Shown: positions 1 through 8,390 of the stretch, in pieces | Layout: the number at the start of each line of letters is the position of its first letter | Position numbering within the stretch: the stretch's first letter is position 1 | DNA from: Pelagophyceae sp. CCMP2097 | Taxonomy: Eukaryota; Sar; Pelagophyceae | DNA: 64,000 nucleotides | NCBI GenBank assembly: GCA_026770575.1 | Contig: MU657193.1 | Coordinates: 290,735-354,734, forward strand | Reading direction: 5' to 3' | The notes under the pieces: generated by a model | Database searches by the model: none | What the model was told of the DNA's origin: nothing | What the model saw: the letters and a program-made list of their open reading frames with translations, nothing else | Program-made: the position numbers and the translations under genes

Positions 1-1335
1 GACCGACGATACCGTCGCAGAGCCGCCTTTTGACGTTAAAACTCCGACGTCGGACGCAGAGCCGTCTTTTGACGTTAAAACTCCGCCGTCGATAGACGAC
101 ACCTCAAACACTGCCTTCGTCGCCCACGAACGCCCGTAACCTGATGGTTGCCAATGCAACGCCTGCGACGGCTCCGAAGAAGACGGCGCCGACGCTGCCG
201 CGCCGACAGTATACGTCGTTGTGACGTTCGCATTAGCAGTGTTGTGAAACCCTCTGCCCCCAAACCTGTTCATGTCCCGTGGTGGTCGCGAGTCCCTGTT
301 CGAGTCCCGCGGCTGTCGCAAGTCTCGGTTCGGATCCCGCGGCTGAGGTCGAAAAGATTGCGACGCATGCTGAACCATGTTCTCGACGTCTCGTAAAGAG
401 ATGCGCGAGTTTCCAGCCGATGAGCCCTCGACGCCGAGCCGCTGCTGAATGCGATAATTAATGGGTCGGTGGCCAATCTGCTTGCAAAACGAATATAATA
501 AAGCGACGTCGCTGGATAACGATGGGCAAGCGGGTCGGCCGCACCAAGGCAGCTCCTTGTGTCCCACGCCGCCGCACGCAGAGCATATCGGTAAATCGTG
601 TACCTGGACCGCCGACGCTGGCTCGTTTTGAGCTGCGACGGCTTTTACACCCGCTGGCGAAGAAGCCGTCGACAAAATGCCCGATGTCCGGCAAAGCACG
701 TCGAGCTCGCTGTAAAGATAAATCAGCGGAATCGTCTTGTCGAGCGTCCAGCGGAGATGCAGAGCCTTGTACGCTGAACCAGCCCCTTCCGGCGAAATTG
801 CGTCGACAAAAGTGCTGCGCGCGTCGTCAGCAGACGGTTGCGCGATGCCGACGAGGTAGAATTGCTCGGAGTGCAGGTTGTGGTGCGACTTGAAGTTCGA
901 GACGTTGATGTTGTAGAGCTTCTTGGAAGGCGCTTCTCCCTTGTAACGCATGTTGAGCTCCGCGAGGGTCGTCGGCGCATCCGTTGCGGCGTCTACTGCG
1001 TGGCGCGCGGATCCCTTCATCACTTGGCGTAGAAATCGCATAAGCAGCTGCGACGCGCCCGTATCCGACGATACAAAACTGAAGTGGCCCATTTCGTCGG
1101 CGAATGCGGACGTGTTGTCGGCGATGTCCTGCAATAAGCGCACTAAGTCGCGTGCGTCTCTGTCCACGTCGCCGCTAGGGTCGAAGGGTTTAACGGCCGA
1201 CACCACGCGCTGAAAGTTCTTCTCGAGCGTGTCGTACTTCGACAGGCGGCCAAATTCAAGTTTGCGCGGCGTCTGCGGCGGGCTCTTCGGGAGCGACGGC
1301 AAAGGCGCCTGATCGAATGATGGCGACGCCGCCAT
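1..1335 (-). CDS. Retroelement Gag-like protein, partial (runs off left edge)
   Basis: The minus strand is open from an ATG at 1335-1333 to the window edge, at least 445 codons without a stop. The middle part carries a retroviral-type zinc knuckle, CSACGGVGHKELPWC (CX2CX4HX5C; near 575-620), followed by a region rich in RPxRDxNRD repeats and a short tandem repeat of GVLTSK units at 11-92. An N-terminal helical half followed by a CCHC knuckle and a basic, disordered tail is the usual order in Gag of LTR retrotransposons. No protease, integrase or reverse transcriptase lies inside the window, so the class (copia, gypsy or other) cannot be set. GC content and codon bias are visibly lower than in the neighbouring genes, as expected for a mobile element. 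Confidence 0.5.
   Translation of the reverse strand, partial: MAASPSFDQAPLPSLPKSPPQTPRKLEFGRLSKYDTLEKNFQRVVSAVKPFDPSGDVDRDARDLVRLLQDIADNTSAFADEMGHFSFVSSDTGASQLLMRFLRQVMKGSARHAVDAATDAPTTLAELNMRYKGEAPSKKLYNINVSNFKSHHNLHSEQFYLVGIAQPSADDARSTFVDAISPEGAGSAYKALHLRWTLDKTIPLIYLYSELDVLCRTSGILSTASSPAGVKAVAAQNEPASAVQVHDLPICSACGGVGHKELPWCGRPACPSLSSDVALLYSFCKQIGHRPINYRIQQRLGVEGSSAGNSRISLRDVENMVQHASQSFRPQPRDPNRDLRQPRDSNRDSRPPRDMNRFGGRGFHNTANANVTTTYTVGAAASAPSSSEPSQALHWQPSGYGRSWATKAVFEVSSIDGGVLTSKDGSASDVGVLTSKGGSATVSSV
11..92. repeat. Two tandem copies of a ~41-bp unit
   Basis: The units share GCAGAGCCG(C/T)CTTTTGACG followed by TTAAAACTCCG. They lie inside the Gag-like frame and keep it open, encoding a duplicated GVLTSK peptide on the minus strand. 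Confidence 0.8.
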
Positions 1336-1500
1336 CGATACAAAGTACTACGTATCAGAGCAGTGGCAATGATAGACCCATAACCAGAGAGCCACTGGCT
1401 TGATTAAGATATTAGGCGAGTTAGAATGGGACGGACATCCCGGAAAGGGTCGGTCCGTTAGCTAAAGATAAAGAGTCCGTGAGGATCCACGATAAAAGGT

Positions 1501-1576
1501 GCCTTTCAGCGATAAAAGACGGTAGAACGGTAGTCTCGTAATCATAAGGTTATCAGTTCGATCCGGTCAGGAGGCA
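1501..1576 (+). pseudogene. tRNA-like pseudogene (elongator tRNA-Met-like body)
   Basis: The segment can be laid out as a tRNA: GCCTTTC at 1501-1507 pairs with AGGAGGC at 1569-1575 in six of seven positions, a GGTAGAAC D-arm remnant lies near 1521, the anticodon loop reads CTCGTAA (CGU), and a T-loop GTTCGATCC is at 1556-1564. The D-, anticodon- and T-stems each contain several mismatches, so a working tRNA is unlikely. It directly precedes the B-box cassettes and may be the tRNA-derived head of a SINE-like element. Confidence 0.4.
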
Positions 1577-1663
1577 TGTTTATTTTTTTGTTTTGCCCAT
1601 TGCAACAGATTCGGCCAGTTCGCGAGTGGCGATTGATGCGATCGCTCAAAGTCAGGGTCGAGC

Positions 1664-2150
1664 GGGTTCGAATCCCTCGTCGTCAAAGATTTGCTCGGCG
1701 GCTCATATTTCTTTTTGTTTTTTTGAAGTGTTTTTGATGAAGCGCAGCGGCGATGAGGGGGATCCGGGGGGGGCACCCCCCGGAGAGAACGCGCGAAGGA
1801 GCCCGATGTCCGATAGGAATTCCTACTCACCCAATAGACCGATAGTACGTGGGTACCCGTATATCCTGTGATCCAAAAAAGCGCAGGGTCGCGGGTTCGA
1901 ATCCCTGTCGTCGTCAAAGATTTGTTTGACGGCTGCTTCTTTTTTATGTTTCTTTTGAAGCGTTTTTGGTGAAGCGCAGCGGCGATGAGGGGGGTCCAAG
2001 GGGGCATCCCCCGGTAGCTAACGCGCGAAAGAGCTCGATATCCGATACTCGCTCTATAGACCAATAGGACGAGGGCACCCATACGTCCTGTGTTCCAAAA
2101 ATGGATAGGAATCCTGCAATTGTACGGTTCAGAATCCGATTCCCGTCGTC
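1664..2150 (+). repeat. Tandem ~229-bp cassettes each starting with a tRNA B-box
   Basis: The perfect T-arm sequence GGGTTCGAATCCC occurs at 1664-1676 and again at 1893-1905, and a decayed version begins at 2126. After each copy the same order of sequence follows: GTCGTCAAAGATTTG, a T-rich tract, GAAGCGCAGCGGCGATGAGG, a run of G then C, and CCGATA...ATAGACC. The cassettes diverge by many point changes but stay collinear. Apparent open frames here read out the T-arm as GIRTRDP, a well-known spurious product of tRNA-like repeats. A tRNA-derived SINE or a multimeric tRNA-like pseudogene array is the likely origin. Confidence 0.65.
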
Positions 2151-2531
2151 GGTAAAGTTGCTCCGGCGCACCCCCTGACCTCCCCTCCGTCCTCGGCGCC
2201 TGGCAGTTGAAGGACGCAGAGCCGCATCATTCTCCCATTCCCAAAACAAACACCAGCCCCGAAGCCCGGCGACCCTATCTCTCTCTCCCGTTTTCCTGTA
2301 TTTTTCACTGTCGAATTAGATTATCACCGGAAATCTATTAACTATTTTGGCTCGTGAATGCGGCTGGCGCTGCGCCGGCCACTCCCGCGAGACGCCCCGG
2401 GCGCGCTTGTTTGGCTTTTTCGTCAACTGCCTTATTTTGGCGAGTCTCTGCGAAATCTTCTTAATTTAGTAGTTAATCAAGTCTAAACCTTAGGGCCCAA
2501 ATCAAAAGTCGATGAAAACGCCAATGAGTTC

Positions 2532-2592
2532 CCGGCCAATTGAGAGAGACGTTAGGGGCACTGTGCCCGAACGTTATGTCCAAATTGGCCGG
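2532..2592. repeat. 61-bp imperfect palindrome
   Basis: CCGGCCAATT at 2532-2541 is mirrored by AATTGGCCGG at 2583-2592, and the centre is the perfect hairpin GGGCAC-T-GTGCCC at 2556-2568. ACGTT arms in between pair with a one-base shift. It could be a cruciform, a protein-binding dyad or a MITE remnant. Confidence 0.7.
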
Positions 2593-2820
2593 CAATTCCT
2601 TGCCTCCAAAGTAGGCTACTAAAATTTCGCGGTTTAAGACGTTCCTTCTTCGCGCGCTGGTCTCCGAGGCGCCAACTAATACGACTGGAGGGGGCGGCAA
2701 GAGCGCACGCGCTAAAAAAAGTTATCTTCTGCGATTTCTGTTGTGCAAATTCGACAGTGTTTTTTGCTCCTCGACGCTCCCGAGGCGGCGGCGCGCCGCG
2801 CGGCCCGGTTGGCGGCCGCG

Positions 2821-5671
2821 ATGGAGCAGATCTTGCGGGGTCTCTGCCAGAACGGCGGGGACTCGGCCGGCCGTCTCGTGCCGCGCCTCGCCGGCGGGGA
2901 CCTCACGCTTGCCTTCCACGTCGGCGTCCAGGCCGCCCTCAGCGCCGGCCCAGTGGAAGCCGCCGCCGGCGCGGCGCTCCTCGCCGCTTTGGCGGCGCAC
3001 GGCGAGAGCCGCGGCCTCGCCGCGCACAGCTGGCTGCCGACGCTCCTCGCAGACGAAAGCCGGCTCGTGGCGGCCGCGCCGCTGCGCGAGGTCAGTCGAA
3101 CCCCACCTGTCCGCCTTGCCGAAGAGATGTCCCGGTGAGAGACGCTCAAAGACCAGAGAGATGATCGTCGCGCATCCCGCCGCCGTCCGACGCTGCCGTG
3201 CGACAGCTCCTCCCCGACGCGTGGCGGGATGTGCACGGCGGCGCGGTCGCCGCCGCGTGCGTGGCCTGGCTGGCGCGGGGCGAGACGTCTGCGGTGCTCG
3301 GCGCGAGCGTCGCGGACTTTGCCGTCTGGGCCGTCGGCGCGAGCGAGGCGCGCCTGGCCGACGTGGTCCTCGCCATCTTCGACCGGCTCTGCCACGACGC
3401 GGCGGCGCGGTCCCTCGGCCGCCTCGCGTCGAGGCTGCCGCTGCGGCCAGCGGGCCTGGCGCTCGTGCGGCGCCGCCTCGATGCCGCCGCCGCGCAGGGT
3501 GCGGCGCAGGGCGCGGAGCAGGGCGCGGCGCAGCGCCCGTTCTATCAGAACCAGGATCTCACCGGCGCCGCGGAGCGCATGGCGCGGTGGTCGCACCGCT
3601 GCCGCGCAACGTCGGCGGGGGACTCGAGCGCAGCGGCGGAGTGGATAGTCGCCGTCATCCATTTGCTCGCAGAGGCGGGGCGGCCCCGCGCCGTCGACCT
3701 CGCCGTCAGCGCCGCCGCGCTCGTCAGCTCGGCGCGGCTCCGCCTCTTGGCCCAACGGAAGGCGGCGCTCGGCGCCGCACTCCCCGCGAGCGACGAAGAC
3801 GCGAGCGACGAAGACGCGAGCGACGCCCTCGGCTGCGCCATCACCCTCGACGAGCTCCTGATCCGGTGAGGGCTCGTCGTTGCGTACGTATGTCTTCAAA
3901 ACGGAACGGCACCGCACGCAGGCAGCGGTCCGACGGCGTGCTCCGCACCGTGCTGCCGAACCTCGTCGAGGCTTTGCGCGGCGGCCGGCTCTGCCCGCGG
4001 GCGTCGGCCGTCGTCGAGGCGACGCTCCGGACGCAGCTGCTGCGGCACGCGCAGGTCCGGCTGGAGCGCCACGAAGTCTTGAGGCTCCTTGGGCCCGACG
4101 CGGCCGCCCAGGCCGCCGCGGCCCGGCGCCTCGACGAGGCGCCGCCGCCGTGGGCCGGCGGGCCCGCGCTGCCGCCCCTCCTCGCCGCCGCGCTGCCGCC
4201 GACGCCCGACGCGGCCGCGGCCGCGTGCGCCTCGATGGTCGCCGTCTTCGGGGCCGTGCGCGGCGCGAAGACGGACGGGCCGGGCCTCTGGAACCTCGGC
4301 AGCGCGACGACGGACGATCGGCCGGGGCTCTGGAACCTCGGCAACTCGTGTTACCTCAACGCGAGCGTCCGCGCGCTGGAGCTCACGCGGCCGCTGCGCG
4401 ATCTCCTCGTCTCGCGGCCGGCGCCGGCGCCGCGGCGGCGGCGCGCGGCGGTCGGCGCGGGGCAGGACGCGAAGCCGTCGGTCACGCCGGCGCTGCGCGA
4501 GACGTTTGCGCTCATGGCCGCGAGCCGCCGGCCCGCCATCGCGCCGGTCCGCCTGAAGCGGACGCTGCCGGAGCCTTTCGACGGCACGGCGCAGCAGGAC
4601 GCGGCCGAGGTCCTACACTGCCTCCTTGCCGCGCTCGACGACGAAGCCGACCTCGCGGGCGACGACGACGACGATGCCCCCGACGGCGCGCCCGCGGGCG
4701 ACGCCACCGCCGCGCCGGCGGCGGGTTCAAAAGGCCTTTCGCGCATCCTGGGCGGCGTCTACGAGACGACGATTGTGTGCGACGAGTGCGGCGCAGTGTC
4801 GCGCGCGCGGCACGAGCTCGGCGGCGAGCTGCCGCTGTCGCTCGAGGACGACGGCGCCGCGGGCAAGCCGCCAGCGAAGCGGCAGCGCCTCGACGCGCTG
4901 GTGCGCGAGCAATACCTCGCCGCGGAGACGCTCGAGGGCGAGACTGCGTACCGCTGCGACCGTTGCGCCAAGCTCGTGACGGCGACGCGGAGCGGGGCCA
5001 TCGTCGAGCCGCCGAGCCACGTCGTTCTCGCGCTCTCGCGGTTCCGCTATGACCCCGCCGCCGCCGCGGGAAAAGGCGGCCGGCGCAAGATTTCGACGCT
5101 CGTCGACGCGCCCGAGTTCCTCGAACTGCCCTGCAGCCTGGGCGCCCCAGGCGCGGCGGCCGGCGACGGCGAGGCTGACGGCGGCCGCACGAAGCGCTAC
5201 GCGCTCTACGCCATCGTGGTCCACGAGGGCGCGTCGCCGCACCACGGGCACTACTACACGTACGGCATCGACTCGTCGCTTGCGGCGACGAGCGCCGCGG
5301 CGGGCGCCGAGGCGGCGACGGCCGCCGACGGCCACGACCGATCGTGGCGCCTTTACGACGACTCGCGCGTCCGCCGCGTCTCGCGCGCGCAGCTCGAGGC
5401 CGCCGACGCGGCGCGGGCGACGCCGTACCTCCTGTGGTACGCTGAGGTCGCCGCCGCCGCGGCGCCGCCGCCCCAAGCGCCGCTGCTGCCCGAGCTCCAG
5501 CGGCTCGTCGACGACGACAACGCCGCCCTCGACCGGGCGCGCGCCGCGCCGGCCGCGGCGGCGCCGAGGCTGCCGCCGCGCGGCGGCGGCGGCGGCGGTG
5601 TCGACGGCGCCGACGAGCCCTACGGCGGCGCGCACGCGCTCGGCGGCGGCGGGCCCTGGGGCATCGCCTAG
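2821..5671 (+). CDS. Ubiquitin-specific protease, USP35/USP38 type
   Basis: Cysteine protease that removes ubiquitin from proteins. Three exons join in phase: 2821-3090, 3207-3865 and 3922-5671 (introns of 116 and 56 bp), giving about 892 residues. The N-terminus (MEQILRGL) and the helical repeat-like first 330 residues resemble the N-terminal region of animal USP35/38, including a conserved RMxxW stretch. The catalytic domain follows: Cys box GLWNLGNSCYLNA (C about 453), QQDAAE box, two zinc-binding pairs (CDEC, CDRC), and His box HHGHYYTYG (H about 753) with a downstream DD. A GLWNLG segment is duplicated just before the Cys box. The ATG at 2821 is the first in frame. The start and the C-terminal low-complexity tail are less certain than the core. 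Confidence 0.85.
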
Positions 5672-5819
5672 GCGGCGCAAGTAAGCGTCACTTGGGGTGG
5701 ACTTTAAGCAAGCAACCCGCCCGAGAAGAACTTGTTGCGAGAACAAGACATTGGATTGCGACCGGCCGCAGTTTGTTTTAGCGAAGCAAAAAAGACTCTG
5801 AAGCGACTTGAAGCGCGCC

Positions 5820-7281
5820 ATGCAGCTCGCCTTGCTGGCCCTGCTGGTGGCGGCCGCCGGCGCCGCCGAGCCGGCGGCAGAGTGCAAGAAGCAGCCGCTG
5901 AGCGCCGCCGCGACTGCCGTGGTGCAGAAGCACGCAAGCGCTGCGTTGACGGCCAAGGTGCGGCCGCCGGCCGCGGGCCCCGCAGCGTCCGACGCGCGGC
6001 GCGCTAGGCGGCGGCGCAAGTCGTCGCTCTCGTCGGGGCGCCGTGCAACCTCGTCAACCAGGGTTTGATCATCGTGCGTGCCGCGCGGCCCGCCCGCGGC
6101 GCCGCCCGTCGACCCGGGCCCGCATAGATGACTTTCAAGATGAAGAATACGGCGGAGCCGCTCGGCCGCTTCACGCAGCTGCTTCTCGGAGAGCTCGAGG
6201 ACAAGACGGTTGCCGAGTTTTGGACGCTCTTCCCGTGAGTGGCCCTTCTGGAACGCGTCGGTTGCGTGACGATCACACCCGGTTGGAACCCTGCGCTTTA
6301 TGACGGATCGCATGCAGGGCCGAGCCGCGGCATTGGATGCTGAAATCGCTGATCGCCAATTTGCCGTAAACGCGCGGCGTCGCGTCCGTCGAGAAGCGCC
6401 GTCCTTCCGGCGCGGCAGCGGCCCTTCTTAGGTGCCGCGTCGCCGCCGGCGCGAGCAAGTGCGACGAGGAGGAGACGAACGTCGTCCTAAATAAGTTCGA
6501 GTGAGCCACCTTATACCGCGCCGTCCCACCGCCACGCTCATTTCTCATAGGAGCGCGCGTTTCGAGTTCACGCAGAAGCAGCTCGGCGACGCCGGCATGG
6601 CGCCGTTCCCCTCTGACAAGGACGCCGGCGCGGCCGTCGAGGCTTCGGAAAAGAAGTCGCCGGCGGACGAAGTTAAAGAGGCCATGTCGCAGTGAGGCGC
6701 CTTCCCTCGCGATGCATCGCTCGACGCGAGGCCCACAGGTACGCCGCGCGGCTGGGCGTTGATGGCGCTCCCGCGGAGTGGCTCGTCGGCGAGTGAGTCG
6801 GCCCTCATTTCGAGGCACCTGTGGCGCCGCATGCGCGCGTCCAGGTTCACGAGCAAGGTCGCGGCGGGCGAGAACGCGACGATGGTCGAGCCTGACTGGT
6901 TCCGCGGCATCGCGACGAGGTGCCGCGTCCGCGCGCACCAGCACGTGCCGGTCAGTGCCCGCCGCGTCGTGCGGCGGACTCGTCGCTGACTACGCGCGCG
7001 TAGGACGTCGACACCACGGACGCCGAGACGGCGCGCCCGCGGCGTCGTTTGCGCCGCAGCACGTCGCCGCGAGACCGCGTCGTGTGTAGGACCTCGCGGA
7101 CCTCTCGACGGCCACGCGCGCGGCCGCCTGGGCGTGGCACTACAAAAACTGCCACAAGCTCTCCGCCCGCGACCGGCGTCGCCTCGAAGAGGCCCGCAAA
7201 GTCTGCCCGGGAGCGACACGTCGCCACCATAGGTCCTGGCCGCCTTTGCCGACAAGGACGCGCCCGCCCGAACAGAACTCT
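5820..7281 (+). CDS. Multi-exon secreted protein of unknown function
   Basis: Not recognised. The first exon (5820-5957) encodes a clear signal peptide (MQLALLALLVAAAGAAEPAA). Further exons join in phase: 6128-6234, 6432-6500, 6551-6691, 6739-6792 and 6845-6919. Their borders are GTGAG-type donors and the introns between exons 4 and 7 are 47-52 bp; every junction from exon 3 on is phase 2. Two more coding-like blocks follow: one with DLADLSTATRAAAW near 7087, and a last exon ending FADKDAPARTEL at 7281. The link between 6919 and 7087, and the second exon near 6008-6062, are not resolved. The mature protein would be small, charged and rich in Lys, Glu and Ala. No domain or family is evident. 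Confidence 0.4.
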
Positions 7282-7497
7282 GAGCGATACGGACCGAGGA
7301 TCGGGGCGCGGCCGCAGGCCGACCGAGGACCACCGCGGCGGCGGGCCACTGTGCTACGTAAAGATGCCAGGGTGGATCTTAAGGGAGCAATGCCCGAGCG
7401 GCATCTAAAAAGTACGGAGATGAGCAGCGGCAGCGGATAGCGCCGACCCAGAGGCGTGGCGCGTCCTCGGAGCGGCCCCAAAGAGCCCCTACGGGAA

Positions 7498-7558
7498 CCC
7501 AGAGCGGCTCCCGCACACTGTGGCGGAGCCCAGAGCGGCTCTTGCACGCTGTGGCTGT
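7498..7558. repeat. 31-bp tandem duplication
   Basis: CCCAGAGCGGCTCCCGCACA starting at 7498 recurs as CCCAGAGCGGCTCTTGCACG at 7529, each followed by CTGTGGC. It sits in the 307-bp spacer (7282-7588) between two convergent genes, where I see no other feature. Confidence 0.7.
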
Positions 7559-7588
7559 CAGTTAGATAGGCGCCGCCGAGCACGCAGT

Positions 7589-8177
7589 CTAATTTACCTT
7601 GAGGCACTCGAGCGTGAACATGAGCGTCCCGTTCGGCGGGATGCCCCACGCCGGGAAGCCGCCGGCGCCGTAGCCCTCGTGGGCGGGGATCTCGAGCTGG
7701 CGCGTCTCGCCGATGGCCATGCCGAGGCAGCCCTGGTCCCAGCCCTTGATCACGCCGCCGACGCCGGCCTTGTACTCGAACGGCACTTGGCCCGCGTCCT
7801 TCGTCGACCAAAACTTCTTGCCCGTCTCCTTGACCACGCCCGTCGCCTAGCATCCACCGCAGTGCGGCGGCGGCGCATCCGCGGGCGGACGCACGTGGAC
7901 GGTGGCGGTGCAGCCCTTGGTGATCACCTTCCCCGAACCGGCTGTGACGATGTCGTACGTCGTGCCGTTGCAACTACGCACGCACGGTGCAGCGCGCGAG
8001 GCGCAGCGCGCGGCGTGCACGACGGTGACCCCGGGCGGGGTGCGTCGCGCCCCGAATGGCCGCATCCCCGCATCCCCGCACGCAACAAGGGTGCCCTTCT
8101 CGGGTGCCGACAGCGCAGCCCGGCGTCTCGAGCCCCCGCCGGCGGGGAACGCACTCGGGGGCGGCAGTGGCACCCAT
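7589..8177 (-). CDS. FKBP-type peptidyl-prolyl isomerase
   Basis: Catalyses cis-trans isomerisation of Xaa-Pro bonds. Three exons join in phase on the minus strand: 8177-8155, 7973-7895 and 7846-7589, separated by introns of 181 and 48 bp with GTGCGT donors. The product is 119 residues, the size of a single-domain FKBP12-class enzyme. Family signatures are VIKGWDQG, the TGKKFWST segment in the position of the usual TGxxFDSS, and GIPPNGTLMFTLECLKV at the C-terminus. No signal or transit peptide is present (MGATAAPDCNGTTYDIV), so a cytosolic or nuclear location is inferred. The FD of the usual FDSS motif is FW here, which removes one of the pocket residues of canonical FKBP12. Confidence 0.85.
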
Positions 8178-8390
8178 GATGGTAGATATCGATCGACGAG
8201 ACGAAAGAGCCTTCGGAATTGTTCGCCTACACTAAGGTCCGTTGACCTCGCGGCGCCGTGCGTTTCGAATTCCCCCCACGAAAGGCCGAGACGGCCTGCG
8301 TCGGCACGGAGGATACCGCTAGGCTCGTGCGAGTGTCGTCAGAGCACAAAGTCACACACAACAATATAACAAGGAACCCCCTCGAGCGGG

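Larger units (their letters stand above)
1336..2820. other. Gene-poor repeat region
   Basis: Apart from the tRNA-like unit, the B-box cassettes and the palindrome described separately, I see no supportable gene here. A small hairpin (CAGTGGC at about 1361 against GCCACTG at about 1390) lies just upstream of the Gag-like start. The sequence is distinctly AT-richer than the rest of the window. Confidence 0.6.

Noticed and set aside
1352..1371. TATCAGAGC resembling a copia primer-binding site
   Set aside because: It is on the plus strand, whereas the Gag-like frame is on the minus strand, and no LTR end TG...CA pair was found beside it.
1567..2082. Open frame of 171 codons over the B-box cassettes
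   Set aside because: It reads tRNA T-arm sequence as GIRTRDP, spans two repeat units and has no codon bias; a spurious product of the repeats.
2741..3900. Long plus-strand extension of the deubiquitinase frame upstream of 3922
   Set aside because: That frame is Arg/Pro/Gly-rich shadow; the family-like N-terminus lies in the other frames and is joined by introns.
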